Program-made: the position numbers and the translations under genes
Part shown: piece by piece, positions 53,001-60,258 of the stretch
Layout of the letters: each line of letters starts with the position of its first letter
How positions within the stretch are numbered: position 1 is the stretch's first letter
The notes under the pieces: generated by a model
Told to the model about the DNA's origin: nothing
What the model saw: the letters and a program-made list of their open reading frames with translations, nothing else
Databases searched by the model: none
NCBI RefSeq assembly: GCF_026646375.1
Contig: NZ_JAIPPU010000006.1
Coordinates: 62,001-126,000 of the forward strand
Reading direction: 5' to 3'
Length of the DNA: 64,000 bases
From: Acetobacterium wieringae
GTDB taxonomy: Bacteria > Bacillota > Clostridia > Eubacteriales > Eubacteriaceae

Positions 53001-53557
53001 GATTTAAGCCGATTGGAGAGATCATCCCCATATTTAGACAAATTAAACAGCCGTTCCAGCATATCCCGACGGGGCTTTCCCTCCAGCTTCAGAAAATCAC
53101 TGAATTTCCCCTGAGGCAACACCACCGTTCGGGTAAAGTCAGTGAGACCCAGGCCAATGATTTCCTCACAGGCATTGGTCACTTCGGTGGTTTTATCCGC
53201 CAACACCAGCGGCCCTTCGGGTCTTAATTCCAGTAGCTGACATTTTCCCTGATTGATGCCTTCATTTTTATTGCGTTTGAATTCACGGCTGACCTGATAG
53301 GTTTTTTGCTCCGAACCGGCGATGATAAACTCATACACGACACTGGCCTTGTCATTATTGACATTGATGTAATTGGTGCTGTTGCGGGACAGCTTGCCGT
53401 AGAGTGCCAGGGTAATGCCATCGAGAATGGTCGATTTACCGCTGCCAGTTGGCCCGAAAATACCAAAAATACCCGCCTCGGTCAGGGTTTCAAAATCAAT
53501 CTGCTGTTCTTCCTGAAAGCTGTTAATCCCTTTAATTTTTAATCGAACCGGTCTCAT
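50045..53557 (-). CDS. sbcC: SbcC, DNA double-strand-break nuclease ATPase subunit
   Basis: 1170 residues. Walker A GPTGSGKST (about residues 35-43), Q-loop and VVLPQGKFSDFLKL, long coiled coils on both sides of the zinc hook CPVC near residue 575, and the C-terminal signature LSGGETFLASLALALALS with FFLDEGFGSLHED Walker B. It forms the SbcCD (Rad50-Mre11) complex that processes DNA ends and hairpins. Its ATG overlaps the sbcD stop by 4 bases. Confidence 0.96.
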   Translation of the reverse strand: MRPVRLKIKGINSFQEEQQIDFETLTEAGIFGIFGPTGSGKSTILDGITLALYGKLSRNSTNYINVNNDKASVVYEFIIAGSEQKTYQVSREFKRNKNEGINQGKCQLLELRPEGPLVLADKTTEVTNACEEIIGLGLTDFTRTVVLPQGKFSDFLKLEGKPRRDMLERLFNLSKYGDDLSNRLKSERIREVEKLNQIVGSMNTYEGVSPEALTEKQLSYTQNHKQLNENQERFKKLNIERSEAAVLMSWLTEQQNAKEAAQNLETRQPEITAKEQQVVLGKKALEVRPFLEAFETLKNQVEASQRSLIGSEEKLTQLLVEKETCEKNFKQTDDYKNENLFKFQSKLEKVADAILWKEAQLDLETEIRELNKKMDTENHHKISLENEKTLLTQAMEKEKKRLDGARREEKQCRIEPDYREKIGRGMAITEELTRLNDEIESDTTRLAKNQTEINTLQESEKNLAEQRQIKETEQAIVEQALNTHEKARPATWDSIGKEKETITGIKNVFLKQRASKTRLEALESQLDNLIQTIDTKKAVEKLLKEKMAAVAIELIELENKTIGHKLREQLRSGEPCPVCGATEHPLTDYSDESDDAIRAEVIKKAHQQQEQELIVLAEEIAQLTGSFTILVENQKSLKSEIASLGDPIPPGQPELLEAANAKLSQMMDAWEVQLKKLENQNHEVRNQILKLDGDLKEKTAGKQALVLQTRELEELKKKKETAFRELMAEGAELKTKLRVPKAFDFHTANETIKKMDQRRGELMDSLEELENKLTTQQQQLKKLDDAIHGVNRQVQEHLLLIGEKARQHKEKRIAIEEKLGKDYQLKELGELKDKFIGNIKWIENAWNTAKKKLAAAQEDYDKTQEAVTIMKANLHTLQSQFDTTETALKKQLSTLGFKDPITAINACIDDQTIKDLEMEIEDYYQNRTKLSGKLEDLNRKINDREMTAVAYDELCTAHRLLEESLEQQKALEIRLKTSIDALEKRLAELADYLAQKEQVDHRLALINDLEKLFSGKRFVEFVAVSRLKYISIAASKRLTEISNGNYGLEADDEGKFIIRDYKNGGAARDASTLSGGETFLASLALALALSAEIQLKGRAPLEFFFLDEGFGSLHEDALEVVMNSIEMLHNDRLKVGIISHVESIKNRMPVKLLITPGEAGVGGSKVRIEK

Positions 53558-54774
53558 TTTCTGTCCTCCTCAACAACCAGCGAGAGCAGCAGTTCCAGCA
53601 CCTCATCATCGGCTTCGGTGCCCCGTTCCCGGCGGTAAAATTCTTTAAAGACATCGCCAAAGGATTTCTCTGTTAAGGCTTCCAGGCTGGCCTCCGTTTC
53701 CAGGGTGGTCAGCCGGGGGATCACCTCCAAAATATCAGCCTTGTGTGCCTTCATTTTTTTGATTTCGTCTTCCCGGATATAGTGATCGGTCTCAATTTCC
53801 AGATAAACCCAGCAGGATCGATCCGCATTGGCCGCACACCGGGCAATGGCAGCATCAACATTGTCACATTTCCAGACCTCAATGGGTTTATACACCTTTA
53901 AATCAATTTCCTTGATCTCATTTTTAACGGTCACGCCATCGGTAACAATAATATCTGCCACCAGGCATTTTTTGTTAAAGGCAATTTCCCGACGGTTAAA
54001 ATGAATCGGCGACCCGGCATAGCGGCCTCGGCCATTGGTGCCGGGAATCACCTGGGGTTTATGAATATGTCCCAGTGCGATATAATGGGCTTTTTCGGGA
54101 AAGCACTGGCCATCGACAATATAGGTGCCACCCAGCTGAATCGTCCGCTCTGATCCGGCTTCCTCGCTGCCCATGGCAAAGATGTGGGTCGTGACCAGAT
54201 TGATGGTATCATCTCTAAAATGACCCGCCAGTTGTGAAAAATAACTATGAATCCGATCACTGTACGACTTCTGATTTTCGTCTTCGGCGGTAGTCAGATC
54301 GTATAAAACCTCATTGAGCCGTTTCTCACTGGGATAGGGTAGTAGCAGAATGACGGCCCGCTCGCCGTTAATCTCCAGCTCGACATAGCCTTCCCCCGAT
54401 GCCACCACCTGATGCTTGCCATAGGCCCCGGTTGGAATAATCGTTTTAGGCACCCCGGCCATCAGAATGCCATGATCCCGGGCCAGCGGTCCCGGCGCTT
54501 CAAGGCGCTGGGGATTATCGTGATTGCCGGCGATTACCAGAATCAGGCGTTTCCCACCGTCGGACAATTGCTTTAAGGTCTCATAAAACAATTCTTCAGC
54601 TCGGGCCGGCGGATTATAGCTGTCATAAACATCCCCGGCAATGATCAGAAGATCTATTTTTTCGTCCTTGACGATCTCAACAAAGTCCGCCAGAAAGCTG
54701 GCCTGCTCGTCCATCCGGCTGTGACCTTCGATATTTTTGCCTAAATGCCAATCGGCGGTATGTAGTATTCTCAT
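53554..54774 (-). CDS. sbcD: SbcD, DNA nuclease subunit
   Basis: 406 residues from the ATG at 54774 (MRILHTADWHLGK), preceded by GAGGACACC. All Mre11 phosphoesterase motifs are intact: DWHLGK, GDVYDS, GNHDNP, VTTHIF and GHIHKP. The C-terminal region (about residues 260-406) is the capping and SbcC-binding part. It acts with SbcC as an endo/exonuclease. A possible promoter TATACA, 17 bases, GATAAT lies between the upstream terminator and the start. Confidence 0.96.
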   Translation of the reverse strand: MRILHTADWHLGKNIEGHSRMDEQASFLADFVEIVKDEKIDLLIIAGDVYDSYNPPARAEELFYETLKQLSDGGKRLILVIAGNHDNPQRLEAPGPLARDHGILMAGVPKTIIPTGAYGKHQVVASGEGYVELEINGERAVILLLPYPSEKRLNEVLYDLTTAEDENQKSYSDRIHSYFSQLAGHFRDDTINLVTTHIFAMGSEEAGSERTIQLGGTYIVDGQCFPEKAHYIALGHIHKPQVIPGTNGRGRYAGSPIHFNRREIAFNKKCLVADIIVTDGVTVKNEIKEIDLKVYKPIEVWKCDNVDAAIARCAANADRSCWVYLEIETDHYIREDEIKKMKAHKADILEVIPRLTTLETEASLEALTEKSFGDVFKEFYRRERGTEADDEVLELLLSLVVEEDRK

Positions 54775-54837
54775 TTGGGTGTCCTCACTCGTATCCGTTT
54801 TGTTTATTATCCCACAGCCGCTTTTTTTTGTATAGAC

Positions 54838-54868
54838 TAAAAAAAGCTCCGGCAAATGCCAGAGCGGA
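54838..54868 (-). terminator. Terminator of the small membrane-protein cluster
   Basis: On the minus strand GCTCTGGCA pairs with TGCCGGAGC and is followed by TTTTTTT (54838-54846 on plus as A run). It separates the cluster from sbcDC. Confidence 0.82.
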
Positions 54869-54926
54869 GGGTGTTGTGTGCCTGTATCACCCTCATTCCC
54901 CTAATGTGTATGATTGTTAATCAAAT

Positions 54927-55409
54927 TCAGTTGTTTTCACTTTCTTTTGCGGCAAGCAAGCCTTTTATCAAATAAAATCCAGCAAGGGTCGGAATGAGAT
55001 AGAAAGCTGGCGCATTTGTAATCAAAGCCGAGTTAAAATTTATATACAAAAAAAGAATAGCTACCGGTGTGTAAGGCATATAATATAAAAAGCCAACAAT
55101 AAATGCTATAATCAAAAACGGTCCGTTTATCTTAATTTTAAGTGCTGCTGGTTTTCTGGTCAATAATTCTAACACCATTCCAAACATCATGCTAATCAGA
55201 GGTAGCGTAATAGCCATAAAGAAAAAACCATCACTGATAAAAAATGGCAAGGTTGAATTAAAGTTTGAATCGATCGGACTATTCTTTGCTATAAATTTAA
55301 CCTTTTCGATAACAACTATATAGATCATCACTGATGGTACCACCAGATACGGATAAATCTTTTCTAAAATTCTCAAAACAACCGCTTCCTTTCTATGAAA
55401 ACTACTCAC
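54927..55409 (-). CDS. Hypothetical membrane protein (four helices)
   Basis: 160 residues with about four hydrophobic segments (YLVVPSVMIYIVVIE, GFFFMAITLPLISMMFGMVLEL, IIAFVIGFLYYMPYTPVAILFLYI, FYLIPTLAGFYLIKGLLAA). I do not recognise a family. It has AGGAAGCGG before the ATG. It is the last gene of a minus-strand cluster of small membrane proteins with a LytTR regulator; in Firmicutes such clusters are often peptide-signal or immunity related, but nothing in this protein proves that. Confidence 0.65.
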   Translation of the reverse strand: MSSFHRKEAVVLRILEKIYPYLVVPSVMIYIVVIEKVKFIAKNSPIDSNFNSTLPFFISDGFFFMAITLPLISMMFGMVLELLTRKPAALKIKINGPFLIIAFIVGFLYYMPYTPVAILFLYINFNSALITNAPAFYLIPTLAGFYLIKGLLAAKESENN

Positions 55410-55436
55410 TATTTTTCAGCTATCCCTAATTATAAT

Positions 55437-55871
55437 TTATTGGTCGGTGCTTGCAGACGACCTACTAATAAACAAACTCTCAAACATAAAGAATCCAGAT
55501 AAAATCGGAATCAGGCATATTAATTGAGTCATAAATTTTTCGCTATAAATAATCGCTGGCATTGGCATAAGAATACCTAGATGCATCATAAAATATATCG
55601 CTGCACCTATAAGTGCAATCGAAAGATAAATGAGGTCAACTTTTAATTGCAGCTTTCCGTTCTTACTCATAAAATCCAGCAGAAAGCCAAGAACAAACCA
55701 TTTTAAAAAACCAATCAGTATCATCCCCCAAAAGCGACTCAAATATAAGCCATAGTTCAGCGGTTCCATCGTATTAAAGCTGTTTTGAATGGCTATGACC
55801 CAAAAATCCATCAGCATAAAAAATAGCAGATATCCAATCATTAAACCAATGTTTATCATTTTTTCCTTCAT
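55437..55871 (-). CDS. Hypothetical membrane protein (four helices)
   Basis: 144 residues: hydrophobic segments at about 7-27, 42-65, 79-98 and 112-134, with a short basic cytoplasmic loop (DFMSKNGKLQLKVDL). The layout resembles the neighbour at 54927-55409 (four helices, similar length), and they may be distant relatives. No family recognised. AAGGAGAATGAAGAT lies before the ATG. The gap of 27 bases to the next gene supports cotranscription. Confidence 0.62.
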   Translation of the reverse strand: MKEKMINIGLMIGYLLFFMLMDFWVIAIQNSFNTMEPLNYGLYLSRFWGMILIGFLKWFVLGFLLDFMSKNGKLQLKVDLIYLSIALIGAAIYFMMHLGILMPMPAIIYSEKFMTQLICLIPILSGFFMFESLFISRSSASTDQ

Positions 55872-55972
55872 ATCTTCATTCTCCTTGTCTAAACAACATC
55901 ACCGGGTGTCGATGCAACTGGGACGGTACAGACTTATCTTGCATATTATAAGCTCATCATGTAAAGTTTTTA

Positions 55973-56371
55973 TCATTCTGTTAGCAATTGCAGTTTATGA
56001 TAATTAGAATCATTGAGACTCAGCTTAAGCACTTCTTTGTTTTTCATATGGATAACTAGAGAATACATATCCAAGGTTTTTTTCTTCATCTCGTACCGAT
56101 CAATGTCTTTGGTATCAATAACCCTTGAAAAATTGTAGATTAAATAATTGTTACAGATATAAGCTGTATTGTGGAAGATCGATAGATACCAGATAACCGG
56201 AATAAAACCGTAGATAATTAAATGATGCGGTTTATCCGAATCCGCATTTGTAAGACTTAATAGGCCAATAATGTACAACAACTTTCCCAACAGAATTTGA
56301 AAATAGCCGGAATAATTACCAATACTTAGCTTTCCTTCATACGGGTATTTAAAGATAATTCTAAATCTCAA
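55973..56371 (-). CDS. Hypothetical membrane-associated protein, PH-like C-terminus
   Basis: 132 residues starting with TTG at 56371, whose T-T-G-A overlaps the stop of a small upstream frame, implying translational coupling. Two hydrophobic segments (ILLGKLLYIIGLLSL and HLIIYGFIPVIWYLSIF) are followed by a 70-residue soluble part NNYLIYNFSRVIDTKDIDRYEM with the strand-rich look of a bacterial PH domain. I cannot name a family with certainty. Length and coupling suggest it works with the small membrane peptide. Confidence 0.55.
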   Translation of the reverse strand: MRFRIIFKYPYEGKLSIGNYSGYFQILLGKLLYIIGLLSLTNADSDKPHHLIIYGFIPVIWYLSIFHNTAYICNNYLIYNFSRVIDTKDIDRYEMKKKTLDMYSLVIHMKNKEVLKLSLNDSNYHKLQLLTE

Positions 56372-56506
56372 ATTGATATAGAGAATATGATGGAAAAGCC
56401 AATCAAAATTATGGTATCAATTGGATTGTCAATTTGAAACAATAAGTACACCGATAATCCCAGGATTATGATTAGTAGTCCTAAATCAAGATAATATTGT
56501 TTTCAT
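56368..56506 (-). pseudogene. Small two-helix membrane ORF with a 1-base frameshift
   Basis: GGGGGTGC precedes ATG at 56506. After MK one extra base in an A4 run must be skipped to read QYYLDLGLLIIILGLSVYLL and then DTIILIGFSIIFSISI up to TGA at 56368, where the next gene starts (TTGA). The length, 139 bases, is one more than a multiple of three. The product would be about 45 residues with two membrane helices. Confidence 0.5.
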
Positions 56507-56521
56507 TTTCAAGCACCCCCA

Positions 56522-57094
56522 TTACAATTTCCAGTATGACCGGGAGTTTTTATTCCGAATTTTTGCGTTCGCCGGAATTTTGGTCAAAATCCCATAAAAT
56601 GACAGGACATCCAGACTCGATAAAACCATATTTATAATAGCAATTTTTGACAAAAGTGAATAATTTATAGTTGATATCATTAAAAAAAGAACGGGTATTA
56701 CCGTTAAAACAATAAATGGCAATATTAATACCAACAAAAATCTTTCTTTTTTTATATCCCGTAAATAGGTTGCGTAAATAGCGCCTCTATACGTACCAAT
56801 AAAAATATCTCCTGATGAAATTTTATCCAGAAAAACGATCACATGCAGCATTTCATGAATGAGTATAATGGCTAAAAAGATCACAAGATCTTGAAAACTA
56901 TCAATCATACGCATATGATAATGTGTTCCCAACCGGATCTTTAGCATCAGTCCAATGATAAACATGGAAATGAGAATAACAGGAATTGCCATCAAGCAAA
57001 GTTTTAAAAAGCTCGGCTCATTAATGGCATAATAACCCTCATTTTCAGGATCAAAATCAATATTTTCGGGAAGTTTTTCAAATAGGAATCTCAT
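56522..57094 (-). CDS. DUF3267-like integral membrane metalloprotease-type protein
   Basis: 190 residues. Four hydrophobic segments, the second with IFLAIILIHEMLHVIVF, an H-E-x2-H zinc site within the membrane region as in DUF3267 proteins related to site-2 proteases. GTYRGAIYATYLRDIKKERF follows as the reentrant part. A second metal-binding Asp or His (NMVLSSLDVLSFYG) is near the end, as in the N-x-x-P-x-x-D motif of this fold but with differences. Substrate unknown; may process a membrane peptide, which fits its neighbours. Confidence 0.72.
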   Translation of the reverse strand: MRFLFEKLPENIDFDPENEGYYAINEPSFLKLCLMAIPVILISMFIIGLMLKIRLGTHYHMRMIDSFQDLVIFLAIILIHEMLHVIVFLDKISSGDIFIGTYRGAIYATYLRDIKKERFLLVLILPFIVLTVIPVLFLMISTINYSLLSKIAIINMVLSSLDVLSFYGILTKIPANAKIRNKNSRSYWKL

Positions 57095-57224
57095 GATACC
57101 TGCCTTCTTTTCTTTTTTTACTAACTTTAATCTACCATATTTTTTTATAAATGCGAGATTGTGTTGAAATTAGTATACTTTTTTGTAGTATTCTAAGATA
57201 TTTATTCTAATTAAATCAACATCT

Positions 57225-57947
57225 TTACCCCAACCGTTCAATCTCATAACGCAGCTGCAAAGCTCTGATTTCTTTTCGCTTTAATTGACTAATTGGCAGA
57301 CAGTCCGAATTGGACATCCTGACCTCATTATATTTAAAGGTGACGACATGCTCATAATTAACAAGATAGGATTTGTGAATCTTGATAAATCGATCGCCTT
57401 CGAGCTGCGGGTAAATATCCCGTAGCTTACCATAAAACAAATCGTCCCCCGTTATCGTGGTGATCTTAATCTCCCGATTCATACTCTAAAAATAGAGGAT
57501 GTCTTTGATAGGGATTTTATATGTCACAGCTGCCTTCCGATAACAGAATATGCCTCCCAGGCAGCCATTTAATTTCATTGCCAGGTTTACATCTTTTATC
57601 AGCATTGCTGCTTCAATGGGTTTTGAAAGAAAATGCATCGGTCTCACTTCAAAAAGATCCTTATAATAGTTTTCTTTCCCAGACACATAGACAATCTGCA
57701 TCGTTTGATTATCCATCTCCTCACGAATTTTTTGTCCCAACTCAAGCCCATTTAGTCCTGCCATTTCAATGTCCAAAAAGACCAGATCAAAATCATGCTC
57801 ATGTTTTATAAACTCCGCCAATCTTTCACCAGAATAAAACACCTCAATTTCGACTTGCTCGACAAAAGCATTTTGATTTTTCAGAATAATCCTTTCTATT
57901 TGAGAACAGATGGCTCTCTGATCATCACATATCCCGATTCTAAACAT
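57225..57947 (-). pseudogene. LytTR-family response regulator interrupted by in-frame TAG
   Basis: The receiver domain (57947-57486) has ICDD, DLVFLDIEMAGLNGLELG with the phosphorylatable Asp and YVSGKENY, with K in LSKPIE. It ends at IKDILYF followed by TAG, then SMNREIKITTITGD continues in the same frame from 57485 to 57225 as a LytTR DNA-binding domain. In intact relatives this point normally reads Y-[FI]-E-S, so GAG to TAG explains the stop. An ATG 2 codons later could let the DNA-binding half be made separately. No histidine kinase gene is adjacent. UAG readthrough is possible but unproven. Confidence 0.82.
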
Positions 57948-58056
57948 TTTTGCACCTCTTTTCTAGACAACAAACTCATTTTACCGGAAAATAAAACAAC
58001 TGTCCAGCTATGCAACTAAAATGAACGCACTTTATAAACGACTGGCAATAAAAAAA

Positions 58057-58092
58057 CAGTATCAACGAATAACTTATTATTCGTCGATACTG
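58057..58092 (-). terminator. Terminator
   Basis: CAGTATCAACGAATAA (58057-58072) pairs with TTATTCGTCGATACTG (58077-58092); on the minus strand TTTTTTTATT follows. It ends the gene at 58109-58510. Confidence 0.85.
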
Positions 58093-58108
58093 CCAAAGTT
58101 TTTGATTT

Positions 58109-58510
58109 TTATTTTATCGCATCCACAGCAGTCATCAACTCCGAAATCGAGCTGTACCAGTTTTTAATCATATGACGCATCAGCCCGACCTGCTCGGCCT
58201 TCGCCAGTAGTCCAAAGATTGGAATCTTGGAGCCGTAAGCCGCACCGATTTCGGCCCAGGCATCACAGCCAGATGGACCAACGTAGATAATCAGATCGGC
58301 GCTGGTAACCGATGCGATACAAAAGTCAAAAACCCGTTTTCCTTCAGGTGATTCAATAAAATGGGTCAGCTCCTTTTGCGAAAGAAACGCTTCTTCCGGC
58401 CGTCCTTCCCGAATCCAGGACAGGATCGTATGGCCCCGGGTTTCCAATAAATCAGTTAGCATCTCAACCGCATGCTGATGCTTCCATGAAGCAGCAATGT
58501 ATATTCTCAT
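58109..58510 (-). CDS. Nucleoside 2-deoxyribosyltransferase-like protein
   Basis: 133 residues. MRIYIAASWKHQHAVEML, ADLIIYVGPSGCDAWAEIGAAYG and KIPIFGLL resemble the small Rossmann-like fold of nucleoside 2-deoxyribosyltransferases and related nucleotide hydrolases; the S/D-x-G...E pattern in GPSGCDAWAEIG would hold the catalytic Glu. GGAGGAATC lies before the ATG. No nucleoside genes are nearby and the reaction is not certain. Single gene with its own terminator. Confidence 0.65.
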   Translation of the reverse strand: MRIYIAASWKHQHAVEMLTDLLETRGHTILSWIREGRPEEAFLSQKELTHFIESPEGKRVFDFCIASVTSADLIIYVGPSGCDAWAEIGAAYGSKIPIFGLLAKAEQVGLMRHMIKNWYSSISELMTAVDAIK

Positions 58511-58640
58511 GATTCCTCCACTTTGCGAATAGGATAGGCTCTATGTTTATTATAACCGGCTCTGGGTTTATTCACAAGTGGTGGTTGTTTTTCCGATCAA
58601 GAATACCCCACTGCTCTCAGTCAAGTTATCATTGGATAAT

Positions 58641-60005
58641 TTATTTTACTGTGCTGCCTGCAACCTTGACTTTTTTCTTCCGCGGTTGAGCTTTAACGCC
58701 ATTGCCACTGAGCATAATATACCCCTTACCCACGGATAACCCTTGAACCACAGTGGTAAACAGCACAATGGCATAGGTTGCGACTAAAAATACGTTATAG
58801 GTTGGGGTCGCCAGCGAAATACTAGTACCCATAATCAAGGCTAGACACAAGCCGCCTTTTAATCCGGCCCAGGTCATAAAGACAATAAACTTTGAGTTTC
58901 GCATCCCCTTACTTTTCGGTGGGTTTTTATTAAAGATCATCGATGCATAGACCCCCGTTAGTCTGGCAACGGTATTGAAGACAATCGATCCAATCGCGAT
59001 GGTTAAAATCATCCCTATCGACAGGGTGTTGATATTTTTGATATTTAATAATAATACCCCCACTAACAGGAATAAAATACCATTAAGCAGATTATCCACC
59101 ACCGACCAGAAGGAATAGAATAAATCGCGTAATTCCTCAGTCATGCAGATATGATTGTTTCGCTGCAGTCCAGCAATCGCCGTCGCGTAATAGAGACCAC
59201 AGATCACGGCTGCAATCGGACCTGAGAATGAAAAGTATTCACAGATCAGGTAAGACAACATCACCGTTAAAATACTGGTAAATATCTTGATAAAGTTATC
59301 ATTCGACCGCTTAAATACTTCAAACAACAGAAAAGAGATGATAAATCCGACTGCTACTGCCCCCAAAACTTCAGTGGCCAAACCCCAGGTGAAACTCATC
59401 ACTGAGACACTATTGGCTGAAAGTTTTAAAGCAGTGATCAGGGTTGCAAAAATCGCTACGGCTACCCCGTCATTAAACAACGCTTCCCCTTCGATAATCA
59501 GACCAATTCGTTTGGGCAAACCAGCCTTGGCCAGTATACTCATTGCTGAAATTGGATCAGTTGGAGCCACAATCGCTCCCAAAATACAGGCTTCCAGAAA
59601 GGTAATGTTAACATGAATCAGATAGCCCAAACCAAAGAACAGAAGTCCATACACTACGGTTGATACTAGGGTTCCAATTACCGCCATACTGCCAATTAAA
59701 AATTTGTCTGCCTTGAAATCACCAAATTCGATTCGTGAAGCCCCACTAAAGAGCATAAAGCAGAGAACGCCTTTAAATAAGAAATCCGTAAAGTCAAACT
59801 CTCGGTAGAGATTTAAAAACTCAATCGGGATATGAACCAGATTCAGGTTTCGGCCAATAATATAAAGCACAACAAAGATAAATCCAAAAACAACCAGTCC
59901 GATTTCATAAGGTAGTTTTATTGTTTTTTCATTAATAAAACTAAACACAACCACTAATAAAAGCAGGGCGCTGAACAGGATGAGCAACTGATCAAAGTTA
60001 TACAT
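58641..60005 (-). CDS. CPA1-family Na+(K+)/H+ antiporter
   Basis: 454 residues from the ATG at 60005, chosen because AAAGGAGAAAGAA lies directly upstream; an open frame extends to 60113 but overlaps the leader RNA. Twelve or so helices. LFSGASRIEFGDFK, GAIVAPTDPISAMSIL (the T-D-P-type Na+ site with Asp) and LIIEGEALFNDGVAVAIFATL (E-x6-N-D family motif) and TWAGLKGGLCLALI (conserved R/K region) are all present. It exchanges Na+ for H+ across the membrane, important in Na+-dependent acetogens. The leader contains a terminator, so ion-responsive control is likely. Confidence 0.9.
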   Translation of the reverse strand: MYNFDQLLILFSALLLLVVVFSFINEKTIKLPYEIGLVVFGFIFVVLYIIGRNLNLVHIPIEFLNLYREFDFTDFLFKGVLCFMLFSGASRIEFGDFKADKFLIGSMAVIGTLVSTVVYGLLFFGLGYLIHVNITFLEACILGAIVAPTDPISAMSILAKAGLPKRIGLIIEGEALFNDGVAVAIFATLITALKLSANSVSVMSFTWGLATEVLGAVAVGFIISFLLFEVFKRSNDNFIKIFTSILTVMLSYLICEYFSFSGPIAAVICGLYYATAIAGLQRNNHICMTEELRDLFYSFWSVVDNLLNGILFLLVGVLLLNIKNINTLSIGMILTIAIGSIVFNTVARLTGVYASMIFNKNPPKSKGMRNSKFIVFMTWAGLKGGLCLALIMGTSISLATPTYNVFLVATYAIVLFTTVVQGLSVGKGYIMLSGNGVKAQPRKKKVKVAGSTVK

Positions 60006-60039
60006 TTCTTTCTCCTTTTGATTCATCAAAAAAATTTGC

Positions 60040-60160
60040 GCAAAAAAAAGGCGACAACAAAATAGGCTCACCTTGTTATCACCTTTGATACGTCCGAGTC
60101 TAAACAACAGCATACAAACAGGTTATTGATGTTAACCTAGTATACTTATGAAACTTCCTG
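60040..60160 (-). ncRNA. Riboswitch-like leader of the antiporter gene
   Basis: The transcript from the promoter at 60162-60190 would include a hairpin AGGTTA/TAACCT with a 7-base loop (60138-60120), an internal stretch with TTGTTTAGACTCGG, and a terminator AAAGGTGATAACAA/TTGTTGTCGCCTTT (about 60087-60048) followed by TTTTTTTT. TTGTT before the terminator can also pair with AACAA inside its left arm, giving an antiterminator. Known Na+ (DUF1646) and Li+ (nhaA) riboswitches control such antiporters; I cannot match a consensus from memory. Confidence 0.6.
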
Positions 60161-60161
60161 A

Positions 60162-60190
60162 AGTATAGCACTTTGAAATTGATGTGTCAA
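60162..60190 (-). promoter_or_regulatory. Sigma-A promoter of the antiporter leader
   Basis: On the minus strand TTGACA (60190-60185), 17-base spacer, TATACT (60167-60162). It lies about 155 bases before the antiporter start. Confidence 0.75.
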
Positions 60191-60258
60191 TGGCTTTTTA
60201 TAATAATTTTACGTGATTTTTTATGTAAACGTGAAGCTGTTTTTTCGTTATTTTTGTG

